A stretch of 64,000 nt of DNA from Lachnospiraceae bacterium (GTDB lineage Bacteria > Bacillota > Clostridia > Lachnospirales > Lachnospiraceae). Under the pieces are notes generated by a model. The model saw only the letters and a list, made by a program, of their open reading frames with translations, was not told where the DNA came from and did not search any database. This document shows positions 15,329-22,977 of the stretch, piece after piece (position 1 is the stretch's first letter; each line of letters begins with the position of its first letter). A program made the position numbers and the translations under genes. The stretch spans positions 2,453,501-2,517,500 of the forward strand of contig CP107199.1 in the NCBI GenBank assembly GCA_025758065.1, given 5' to 3'.

Positions 15329-16634
15329 GGAAATCAAGGCGGGGCTGGAAACTACCGAGAAAGGCGGTGTCCGTCAGAGCATACGAAACTGCCTGACTGT
15401 ATTCCAGCGTGACCCGCTGCTTTCCGGGGCTATCGCCTACAACATCCTGACCGACCGCAAAGACATCATAAAGCCCATCGGTTTCCACAGGGAAAGCACC
15501 GCCTTAAACGATACGGACATGAAGTATCTGCTTCTCTATCTGGAAGAAACCTACGGGCTTACCAATGAGAAAAAGATTGATAACGCCATCGGGATTGTGG
15601 CGAATGAAAACAAGTACCATCCCATCCGGGATTATCTCAATACCCTTGTGTGGGATGGGACAGAGCGAATCCGCTTCTGCCTGCGGCACTTTTTGGGGGC
15701 TGACGCAGACGATTACACCTATGAAGCGTTGAAGCTATTCCTGCTGGGTGCAATCTCACGAGCCTTTCAGCCCGGATGCAAGTTTGAAATCATGCTCTGT
15801 CTGGTAGGCGGTCAGGGGGCTGGCAAGTCCACCTTCTTCCGTCTGCTGGCAGTCCGGGACGAGTGGTTCTCCGATGATTTGCGGAAGTTGGACGATGACA
15901 ATGTGTACCGCAAGCTGCAAGGTCACTGGATTATCGAAATGTCGGAAATGATGGCAACCGCAAACGCCAAGAGCATTGAGGAAATCAAGTCATTTTTAAG
16001 CCGGCAGAAAGAGGTTTACAAGATACCCTATGAAACCCACCCGGCAGACCGCCCCCGTCAGTGCGTGTTTGGCGGCACTTCCAATGCCCTTGACTTCCTG
16101 CCCCTTGACCGTTCCGGCAACCGCCGCTTTATCCCCGTCATGGTGTACCCGGAGCAAGCCGAGGTTCACATTTTAGAGGACGAAGCTGCTTCCAGAGCCT
16201 ATATCGAGCAGATGTGGGCGGAAGCGATGGAGATTTACCGAAGCGGCAGGTTCAAGCTGGCTTTCAGCCCCGCCATGCAGCGGTATCTCAAAGAACACCA
16301 GAGGGATTTTATGCCGGAGGACACCAAAGCCGGGATGATACAGGCGTATCTTGATAAGTACACCGGGAGCATGGTCTGCTCCAAGCAGCTCTACAAGGAA
16401 GCCTTGAACCATGTCTTTGACGAGCCGAAGCAATGGGAAATCCGGGAAATCAACGAGATTATGAACCAGTGCATTTCCGGCTGGCGGTACTTCCCAAACC
16501 CAAGAATGTTTTCCGAATATGGCAGACAAAAGGGCTGGGAGCGTGAAAACCCGGCAACGGACTCCGGCAACCCGTCTGAAAAAACGATGGACGGTTTTGT
16601 GGAGGTCACAGAACAGATGGAGCTTCCATTCTGA
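15240..16634 (+). CDS. VirE-family P-loop ATPase (primase/helicase partner)
   Basis: Up to 464 residues. The Walker A motif LVGGQGAGKSTFFRLL is at about residues 180-195, followed by WIIEMSEMMATANAKSIEEIKSFLS and RPRQCVFGGTSN, the pattern of the virulence-associated E family. The start is unsure: the frame opens at a TTG 89 bp inside the primase gene, while an ATG at 15306 would shorten the overlap. Its C-terminal 130 residues resemble the partial protein at the window start, showing that the two IMEs are related. Confidence 0.85.
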   Translation: MNSEWQSLQPQTQQELKNTINAMQPPQSIEEIKAGLETTEKGGVRQSIRNCLTVFQRDPLLSGAIAYNILTDRKDIIKPIGFHRESTALNDTDMKYLLLYLEETYGLTNEKKIDNAIGIVANENKYHPIRDYLNTLVWDGTERIRFCLRHFLGADADDYTYEALKLFLLGAISRAFQPGCKFEIMLCLVGGQGAGKSTFFRLLAVRDEWFSDDLRKLDDDNVYRKLQGHWIIEMSEMMATANAKSIEEIKSFLSRQKEVYKIPYETHPADRPRQCVFGGTSNALDFLPLDRSGNRRFIPVMVYPEQAEVHILEDEAASRAYIEQMWAEAMEIYRSGRFKLAFSPAMQRYLKEHQRDFMPEDTKAGMIQAYLDKYTGSMVCSKQLYKEALNHVFDEPKQWEIREINEIMNQCISGWRYFPNPRMFSEYGRQKGWERENPATDSGNPSEKTMDGFVEVTEQMELPF

Positions 16635-16669
16635 AAATGACAGCCCGTTGCATCCCCTGTTGCTATCCC

Positions 16670-16831
16670 GTTGCCGAGCCGGTTGCCGGGGAAAACCCCA
16701 TAACTGCGGGCTTTTCTCCCTTATAACAACCAAAACAACAGAAAAATAAAAGAAAAGTATAAATAGTAACCATCGCCAGATTGAGATTGTTTGCAAGGTC
16801 TTTTGAAGCCCGTTGCCGGACTTCGTTGCCG
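16670..16831. repeat. GTTGCCG iteron-like repeats, IME 2
   Basis: Clear copies at 16670, 16682, 16812 and 16825 and degenerate ones near 16646 and 16659 lie between virE and the small gene, as in IME 1. The last pair (GTTGCCGGACTTCGTTGCC) is identical in both elements. Confidence 0.5.
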
Positions 16832-16875
16832 ACACCCTCTGTCTGGCTATTTTCATGTATGGAGGATAACTGCCT

Positions 16876-17073
16876 ATGGCAAAAAACAAAACAGAGATTC
16901 ATGTTACAACGGTATTTGACGGGGAACTGGACGCAACCGATGTGTTCGTCAGCCTGATTTCCCAGAAATACGGTAAGACAAATACGAAAGAATATCTTGC
17001 TAAAAGGAAAGATATGAGCTATAATGAAGATGAGGTTCAAAAGAGCCAGATACCGTCTGGATTGTGTGGGTAA
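16876..17073 (+). CDS. Small conserved protein upstream of serine recombinase
   Basis: 65 residues with the pattern TEIHVTTVFDGELDATDVF then SLISQKYGK. It is probably a homolog of the 55-residue protein at 672-839. The ATG has ATGGAGGATAAC upstream, and the stop is immediately followed by the recombinase ATG, so both are translated together. A role in controlling recombination is possible. Confidence 0.65.
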   Translation: MAKNKTEIHVTTVFDGELDATDVFVSLISQKYGKTNTKEYLAKRKDMSYNEDEVQKSQIPSGLCG

Positions 17074-18744
17074 ATGGCTATGATGAACGAAATGGAATAC
17101 AGAACAATCGGTTCGGCACTTGCCGGAGGGTATCGTGCAGCGGTCTATTGCAGGCTGTCAAAGGACGATGACCTGCAAGGCGAAAGTGCCAGTATCGCAA
17201 ACCAGCGTGATATGCTGGAAAAATACTGCGAAAAGCAGGGATGGGAGGTTGTGGCAGTCTATCAGGACGATGGCTTCACAGGTCTTAATATGGAGCGTCC
17301 TGATTTACAGAGAATGTTGAGAGCCATTGAGCGCAGGCAAATCAACCTTGTCATCACGAAAGACCTCAGCCGACTGGGGCGTAACTATCTGCAAACCGGG
17401 CATTTGATTGAGGACTTTTTCCCAAGAAACGGTGTCCGCTATATCGCCATGAATGACGGTATCGACACCCTGCGTGATAACAACGATATTGCCCCGTTCA
17501 AGAATATCCTGAACGAGATGTACAGCAAGGATATTTCCAAGAAAGTCCATTCCTCTTATCTTCTGAAAGCGCAGAAAGGACAGTTTACCGGGTGTCTTGC
17601 CCCGTTCGGGTATCGGAAAGACCCGGAGGACAAAAACCATCTGCTCATTGACGAGGAAACCGCCCCGATTGTGCGGCTGATTTTCGGATATGCCCTAAAC
17701 GGTCATGGTCCGAACTATATCCGCAGACGGCTGGAGGAAGAAAAAATCCCCTGCCCCACATGGTGGAACCGGGAACGGGGGCTTCGCAATACCCGCACCA
17801 AATGGGAAAAGAAAGACCCGGAAAACGGGCGGTATATGTGGGACTTCTCCGTTATCAAAGACCTTTTGATGAATCCCGTCTACACCGGGGCGATTGCTTC
17901 CCAGAAAAAGGACTACCGTTTCAAAATCGGCACGATTGGGGAAAAGAAGCCGGAGGACTGGATTGTGGTGGAGGGACAGCATGAACCGCTGATTGACCGC
18001 ATGAGCTTTGACATTGTGCAGAACAAGCTGAAATCCCGCCAGCGTCCGGGGCAGACCAATGAAATCAGCCTGTTTGCCGGACTGATAAAATGCGGTGAGT
18101 GTGGGAAGTCACTGACGATACGCTACACAAACGCAAAACATCCCCAGCAGATTTACTCCTGCAAAACCTACAATGCCTTTGGAAAGAACCACTGCACCCA
18201 GCACCGGATTGATTATGACACCCTTTACAGCCATGTGCTGCGGAAAATCCGGGAATGTGCCAGAGCCGCCCTGATGGACGGGGAAGCGGTTGCCGACCGC
18301 TTGACCAATACCTGTGAAGCCGAGCAGCGGGAACAGCGGGAAGCAATGGAACGCTCCCTCACAAGGGACGAGGAACGGATTGAGGTTCTGGACAAAATGG
18401 TAATGCGGCTTTATGAGGATATGATTGCAGGGCGTATCAGTGAACAGAATTTCAACACCATGCTGGAAAAGACACAGACCGAGCAAGCGGAGCTTAAAGC
18501 AAAAGTGTCCGAGGGCAGAAAGCGGCTGTCCGATGAAGTCCAGCTTGCCAATGACGCAAAACAATGGGTGGAAGCCATTCAGGAATACGCCAATATCACA
18601 GAGCTGGACGTAGCCACCCTCAACCGCTTAATCAAAGAAATCGTCGTGCATGAGCGCATTGACGAAGATAAAACAAGACACATTTCTATCGAAATTCATT
18701 TTAATCTCAAACCCATCCCAGAGGTGGAACAGGTCACTGCCTGA
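17074..18744 (+). CDS. Large serine recombinase of IME 2
   Basis: 556 residues. The catalytic domain has AAVYCRLSKDDD with the expected nucleophile Ser29 and KDLSRLGRNYLQTGHLIE. A recombinase domain with PFGYRKDPEDKNHL and a zinc ribbon (CGECGKS, CKTYNAFGKNHC) follow, then a long coiled coil (about 410-500). It is distinct from the IME 1 and ICE recombinases and should be the enzyme that placed this element in maff-2. It ends about 106 bp before the right junction. Confidence 0.93.
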   Translation: MAMMNEMEYRTIGSALAGGYRAAVYCRLSKDDDLQGESASIANQRDMLEKYCEKQGWEVVAVYQDDGFTGLNMERPDLQRMLRAIERRQINLVITKDLSRLGRNYLQTGHLIEDFFPRNGVRYIAMNDGIDTLRDNNDIAPFKNILNEMYSKDISKKVHSSYLLKAQKGQFTGCLAPFGYRKDPEDKNHLLIDEETAPIVRLIFGYALNGHGPNYIRRRLEEEKIPCPTWWNRERGLRNTRTKWEKKDPENGRYMWDFSVIKDLLMNPVYTGAIASQKKDYRFKIGTIGEKKPEDWIVVEGQHEPLIDRMSFDIVQNKLKSRQRPGQTNEISLFAGLIKCGECGKSLTIRYTNAKHPQQIYSCKTYNAFGKNHCTQHRIDYDTLYSHVLRKIRECARAALMDGEAVADRLTNTCEAEQREQREAMERSLTRDEERIEVLDKMVMRLYEDMIAGRISEQNFNTMLEKTQTEQAELKAKVSEGRKRLSDEVQLANDAKQWVEAIQEYANITELDVATLNRLIKEIVVHERIDEDKTRHISIEIHFNLKPIPEVEQVTA

Positions 18745-18849
18745 CCTGTCCCGCCGGGACGGTTCTCTTAAAAACACCATATAGATTTTTTGTACGCCGC
18801 CGCCCGCCATCGAGCAGAGTTTTACACCTAATTGGGTATAAAACAGCTT

Positions 18850-18918
18850 ATGGCAGGCGGAGGTATCGCTCTGGTTGGTGCAACGCTGATCCCGCTGCTT
18901 TCCGGCCTGTTCGGTTAA
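18850..18918 (+). pseudogene. Maff-2 family protein, 3' part
   Basis: The frame ATG GCA GGC GGA encodes MAGGGIALVGATLIPLLSGL and two more residues. This is the second hydrophobic helix of Maff-2, which is lacking in the 5' part at 6596-6754. The ATG may be only the shared junction sequence. RBS is poor, so this fragment is unlikely to be made by itself. Confidence 0.85.
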
Positions 18919-18928
18919 GGGCTGACTT

Positions 18929-19792
18929 ATGGGCAGTCTGTTTGAATGGATAACAGACTGGATTAAAGAGGGCCTGATCGATGCGATCACCGGACAGTAC
19001 ACCAGTATTTTCAACTCCGTCAACAACCAGGTTGCGGATGTGGCAAATCAGGTAGGACAGACCCCGCAGGGCTGGAATGGCGGCGTGTTTTCCATGATCC
19101 AGAATCTTTCGGAAACCGTCGTCATTCCCATTGCGGGCATGATCCTTACCTTTGTTCTTGTGTATGAACTGATCCAGATGATTCTCGAAAAGAACAACAT
19201 GCACGAATTCGATACATTCAACATCTTCAAGTGGATTTTCAAGACTTTTGTTGCCACTTACCTGCTCACCAACTGTTTTACGATTGTGATGGCGGTCTTT
19301 GATGTGGCCCAAAATGTGGTGTCGCAAAGTGCCGGTGTCATAAACGGGAACCTGGATGTGCAGGCGGCGTTGTCTGATCTGGAAACCCAGCTTGAAGCAA
19401 TGGGAATGTGGGAACTGATTGGGCTGTGGCTGGAAACCAACATCATCAATCTGTGTATGTGGGTACTGTCCATCGTGATCTTTGTCATTGTATATGGCCG
19501 TATGATCGAGATTTATTTAACCGTGAGCCTTGCACCGATCCCGTTTTCCACAATGGCAAACCGGGAATGGGGACAAATGGGAACTGGGTATCTGCGTTCC
19601 CTTTTTGCCCTGGGTTTTCAGGGTTTTTTGATCCTGATCTGTGTTGCCATTTATGCAGTGCTGGTCCAGTCTATCCCATCGTCCGGCGATGTGCACGGCG
19701 CGATCTGGGGAACGGCGGGTTATACGGTGCTGCTGGCCTTTGCCCTGTTTAAGACAGGTTCGTTATCCAAATCCATATTTAATGCAAGATAG
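18929..19792 (+). CDS. VirB6/TrbL-like inner-membrane channel protein
   Basis: 287 residues with about six hydrophobic helices (around residues 60-85, 105-130, 165-190, 195-215, 225-250 and 255-275). The N-terminal part IDAITGQYTSIFNSVNNQVA and the segment GRMIEIYLTVSLAPIPFSTM followed by GYLRSLFALGFQGF are typical of the CD1112-like VirB6/TrbL family of Firmicute ICEs. It forms part of the membrane channel of the type IV secretion system. It lies 10 bp after the maff-2 stop, so the IME insertion could be polar on it. Confidence 0.85.
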   Translation: MGSLFEWITDWIKEGLIDAITGQYTSIFNSVNNQVADVANQVGQTPQGWNGGVFSMIQNLSETVVIPIAGMILTFVLVYELIQMILEKNNMHEFDTFNIFKWIFKTFVATYLLTNCFTIVMAVFDVAQNVVSQSAGVINGNLDVQAALSDLETQLEAMGMWELIGLWLETNIINLCMWVLSIVIFVIVYGRMIEIYLTVSLAPIPFSTMANREWGQMGTGYLRSLFALGFQGFLILICVAIYAVLVQSIPSSGDVHGAIWGTAGYTVLLAFALFKTGSLSKSIFNAR

Positions 19793-19830
19793 CATGAACA
19801 AAACCAATTCTAAAAAGGAGGATTTTATAT

Positions 19831-20283
19831 ATGAGTAAAACCAATACAGAAAAAATGGCGCCGGAGACACAGACGCCGGAAATGGCAAACGGCATGAAGC
19901 TGGATGTCCGCGTGCGTCCAATCGCCCCAATGGGAAACCTGCTGGCGTTTGCCAATGTTACGATTGGCGGATGCTTTAAGATTGACGGTTTCCGTATCTG
20001 TTCCAGTGAAAAGGGGCTGTATGTCAATATGCCCGCAACCCAGGATAAGGGAGGCAACTGGAAAGATGTCTGCTGGCCGGTTACGGCAGAGTTCCGCAAG
20101 CAGCTCAACGATGCCCTGATCGATGGGTACGGGCAGGCTATTGAAAATTTGCAGGCAACTCTTGAAGCAACAAAGGGAGCTGCGGAAAAGCCTTCCCTGA
20201 CCGGTGCATTGAAGGAAAATGCCGGTAAGGTCAAAGAACAGCCGACTAAACCTGCCCCATCTAAGAATGAGCAGGCTCGCTAA
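19831..20283 (+). CDS. SpoVG-family protein
   Basis: 150 residues. MKLDVRVRPI, LAFANVTIGGCFKIDGFRI and GLYVNMPATQDKGGNWKDVC match the beta-rich SpoVG fold, a single-stranded nucleic-acid-binding regulator. The C-terminal tail is Lys/Pro-rich and probably disordered. AAGGAGGA lies 10 bp before the ATG. The stop overlaps the methylase start. ICE-borne SpoVG homologs are frequent at this position, with no proven role. Confidence 0.85.
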   Translation: MSKTNTEKMAPETQTPEMANGMKLDVRVRPIAPMGNLLAFANVTIGGCFKIDGFRICSSEKGLYVNMPATQDKGGNWKDVCWPVTAEFRKQLNDALIDGYGQAIENLQATLEATKGAAEKPSLTGALKENAGKVKEQPTKPAPSKNEQAR

Positions 20284-20840
20284 TGCCGGAAACGAAACAG
20301 TACGGCATTATCTATGCCGATCCGCCCTGGCATTATGACAGGAAACATGGAAGCGGCGTTGCGGAAAACCATTACCCCACAATGAGCATTGAAGAAATCT
20401 GTGCCCTGCCGGTATCGGAACTTGCCGCAAAAGACAGCGCCCTCTTTCTGTGGGCGACCTTCCCACAGCTCAATGAAGCCTTCCGGGTGATCGACGCCTG
20501 GGGGTTCAAATATAAAACGCTGGCTTTTCTATGGCTCAAACAGAACCGGAAAGCGGATAGCTGGTTTTATGGCATGGGCTTTTGGACCCGCTCAAACGCG
20601 GAGGTCTGCCTGCTGGCAACCAGAGGCCGTCCGAAACGCCAGTGTGCGGGAATCCATCAGTTTGTGATCTCCCATATTGAGCAGCACAGCAAGAAACCGG
20701 ACGAGGTGCGGGATAAGATCGTAAAACTCATGGGCGATCAGCCCAGAGTGGAACTGTTTGCAAGACAAAAGACTCCCGGCTGGGATGTATGGGGCAATGA
20801 AGTGAACTGTACGCTGACTATGCCGGAGCGAAAGGGGTGA
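20283..20840 (+). CDS. MT-A70 family DNA adenine methylase
   Basis: 185 residues with the DPPW catalytic motif near residue 14 (IIYADPPWHYDRK), an FLWATFPQLNEAF strand and KTLAFLWLKQNRK, as in MT-A70 type N6-adenine methyltransferases. No restriction endonuclease is nearby. It may modify ICE DNA to escape host restriction on entry. It is coupled to both neighbours by overlaps of 1 and 4 bp. Confidence 0.88.
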   Translation: MPETKQYGIIYADPPWHYDRKHGSGVAENHYPTMSIEEICALPVSELAAKDSALFLWATFPQLNEAFRVIDAWGFKYKTLAFLWLKQNRKADSWFYGMGFWTRSNAEVCLLATRGRPKRQCAGIHQFVISHIEQHSKKPDEVRDKIVKLMGDQPRVELFARQKTPGWDVWGNEVNCTLTMPERKG

Positions 20841-20842
20841 TT

Positions 20843-21583
20843 TTGATAGAACAAGATGCAAAGCGGCTGCTTATGGAACGGCTGGACGAGTGTTTGAAGG
20901 TTCATGCGGATATGCTGGATGCACAGAACATCGGCAGCATTTACGAGTTGCAGGGACTTTCGGAACTCCACTATTATCTGAAGGTTGAGCATGTATTTAC
21001 TCCGGCGGAAGTAGAGGCACTTCTTTCTTTTCAGGACCCGTTGGATGTAGCCCGATGGTGCTGGGAAGAAAATAACCATGAACACAGTTTCCCGATCTGC
21101 GATCTTCTCAAAGAAATTGATGCAGAGCAAAAATTTGAACATTTCACAAGCGAGCCTTCCGCACAGGACAAATATACGCTCCTGATGAAACGACTGGGAC
21201 AGAATTACTTTGCCTACCGGGAAAGCCTTATGTCAAAGGATAAGGAATCCTTAATTGAAAAAGCTGCTGAAATTACAGCCATGCAGGAGGCGTATTCCTA
21301 TCTGACAACAAAGTTTGAGTTCGGGGATGAAATGCTGGATGATGTGCTGGCGCTTGAGAATCCTTTGAAATACTTTGCAGACCGTTGGCTTTTGCCAGTT
21401 TCGGATGTGTTCGACGTGGATATGGATATTCGGGAAAATATTGCCGGAATCCGAGACAGCCAGGAATACCTGTGTCAGAGAGGACCGGCTGTTTCTGTCC
21501 TGGCACGGCTGCAAAATGCGGCTCAGGAAGTGCGGGAATGTCCGGCTGCGGAGAAAGCGGTACGCGATTTTGGTGCACGCTAA
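20843..21583 (+). CDS. Unknown helical protein, DUF3848-like
   Basis: About 246 residues from a TTG at 20843 that is well spaced from AAGGGG; a GTG two codons earlier is possible. The second half (YTLLMKRLGQNYFAYRESLM, LIEKAAEITAMQEAYSYLT, then DVLALENPLKYFADRWL) resembles DUF3848 proteins of ICEs, by memory and with modest certainty. The first half contains a similar helical repeat. It is acidic and soluble. It sits in the transfer operon between the methylase and PrgI. Confidence 0.6.
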   Translation: MIEQDAKRLLMERLDECLKVHADMLDAQNIGSIYELQGLSELHYYLKVEHVFTPAEVEALLSFQDPLDVARWCWEENNHEHSFPICDLLKEIDAEQKFEHFTSEPSAQDKYTLLMKRLGQNYFAYRESLMSKDKESLIEKAAEITAMQEAYSYLTTKFEFGDEMLDDVLALENPLKYFADRWLLPVSDVFDVDMDIRENIAGIRDSQEYLCQRGPAVSVLARLQNAAQEVRECPAAEKAVRDFGAR

Positions 21584-21619
21584 TGGACCGGAAACTATAT
21601 TACGATGGGAGGTGTATAG

Positions 21620-22054
21620 ATGCCTTATGTACCTGTACCAAAGGATTTAACCAAAGTTAAGACCAAGCTGGCCTTCAATCTGACGAAGCGCCAGCTTATT
21701 TGTTTCAGCCTTGCCGGGCTTGTCGGCCTTCCGGTGTATTTCTTTACCCGCGGGGCGATCGGGAACTCGGCGGCTGTACTTTTGATGATCGGGCTGATGA
21801 TGCCCTTTTTCTTCTTCGCCATGTATGAGCGTGACGGGCAGCCGGCAGAAAAGATTTTGAAGAACCGGCTCCGTTATAAGCTCTGGCCGAAGGACCGTCC
21901 ATACAGGACGGATAACCTGTATAAATCTATGTCAAAGAAGGAGGTTACAAAGATTGCCAAAAAACAAGCAGCAGGAAGCTCAGGAAAAGCGTCTGCAAAA
22001 AAACATCAGGCAGGCCAAAAAGACCAGAGCCGATGCAAAGCAGGGCAAAACTAA
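21620..22054 (+). CDS. PrgI family membrane protein (VirB3-like)
   Basis: 144 residues. MPYVPVPKDLTKVKTKLAFN is followed by two transmembrane helices (about 33-50 and 55-75) and a basic tail. PrgI-type proteins lie next to VirB4 in Firmicute conjugation systems and play the VirB3 part. The last 100 bp overlap the start of virB4 in another frame; the tail (SGKASAKKHQAGQKDQ) is low-complexity. Confidence 0.85.
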   Translation: MPYVPVPKDLTKVKTKLAFNLTKRQLICFSLAGLVGLPVYFFTRGAIGNSAAVLLMIGLMMPFFFFAMYERDGQPAEKILKNRLRYKLWPKDRPYRTDNLYKSMSKKEVTKIAKKQAAGSSGKASAKKHQAGQKDQSRCKAGQN

Positions 22055-22977
22055 GTCTGCCCGTTCCAAGCCGTCTAAAAAAGGCGGCTTTTTTGCCGGG
22101 CTGAAAGCAGATGCCCCGCAGACGGTCCAGCAGAGCATTCCCTACCGTGAAATGTACCGGGATGGGATCTGCCGGCTGACTGATACCCTTTACACCAAAA
22201 CGGTGCAGTTTTTTGATATTAACTATCAGCTTGCACAGGCAGATGATAAAGCACAGATCTTCGAGGGTTACTGCGATTTCTTAAATTACTTCGACGCCTC
22301 GATCCATGTGCAGCTTACCTTTATCAACCAGCGGGCCAATATGCAGGATTTTACCAGAAGCATTGACATCCCTCCCCGCGGCGACGAGTATGACGGAATC
22401 CGCAGGGAATACGGGGATATGTTAAAGAACCAGTTGCAGAAAGGAAATAACGGTCTCACCAAACGTAAATACATTACCTTTGGGATCGAGGCAGATGACC
22501 TGCGTACTGCGAAAATGCGTCTGGAACGCATTGAAACGGATGTGCTGGCAAATTTCAAGACCCTTGGAGTCCAGGCAAGATCCTTAAACGGACTGGAACG
22601 TCTGGAGCTTCTTCACAGCCAGCTTCACCCGGACGGTCAGGAAAAGTTTCATTTCCAGTGGTCGGATCTGCCTAAGACCGGTCTTTCTACCAAAGACTTC
22701 GTTTCCCCATCCGGGCTGTCTTTTTCAAAGGATGGAAAGACATTCCGGGTAGGCGATCATTCCGGTGCTGTCTCCTTTTTGCAGATTTTGGCGCCGGAGC
22801 TTACCGACCGGCTTTTAGCGGATCTTCTTGACTTAAACGACGCCGTGACCGTCAACCTGCATATCCAGTCTATCGACCAGGCGCAGGCGATCCGAAACAT
22901 CAAGCGTAAAATGTCGGACCTGCAGAAAATGACCATTGAGGAACAAAAGAAAGCGGTCCGATCCGGGTATGACATGG
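21954..22977 (+). CDS. virB4: VirB4 conjugation ATPase, exon 1
   Basis: Starts with TTG 7 bp after GGAGG. It encodes about 341 residues: a basic N-terminus (KRLQKNIRQAKKTRADAKQG) and the VirB4/TraE N-terminal domain. The coding sequence breaks after ...VRSGYDM plus one base, where a group II intron begins. Together with 25718-27168 it makes 825 codons in frame. Without splicing the frame ends eight codons inside the intron, at 23006. Confidence 0.88.

Larger units (their letters stand above)
6746..18852 (+). mobile_element. IME 2, about 12.1 kb, inserted in maff-2
   Basis: The boundaries are deduced from the split Maff-2 frame. The left junction reads AGCAGTTCATGGCTAA (around 6743-6747) and the right junction ACAGCTTATGGCAGG (around 18850-18854), sharing ATGGC. 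The element carries TnpV, a MarR/MATE resistance pair, RepA, DUF3847, a C45 hydrolase, a MobA/MobL relaxase, primase and VirE genes, and a terminal serine recombinase. It can probably excise by itself but needs the ICE for transfer. Confidence 0.85.
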
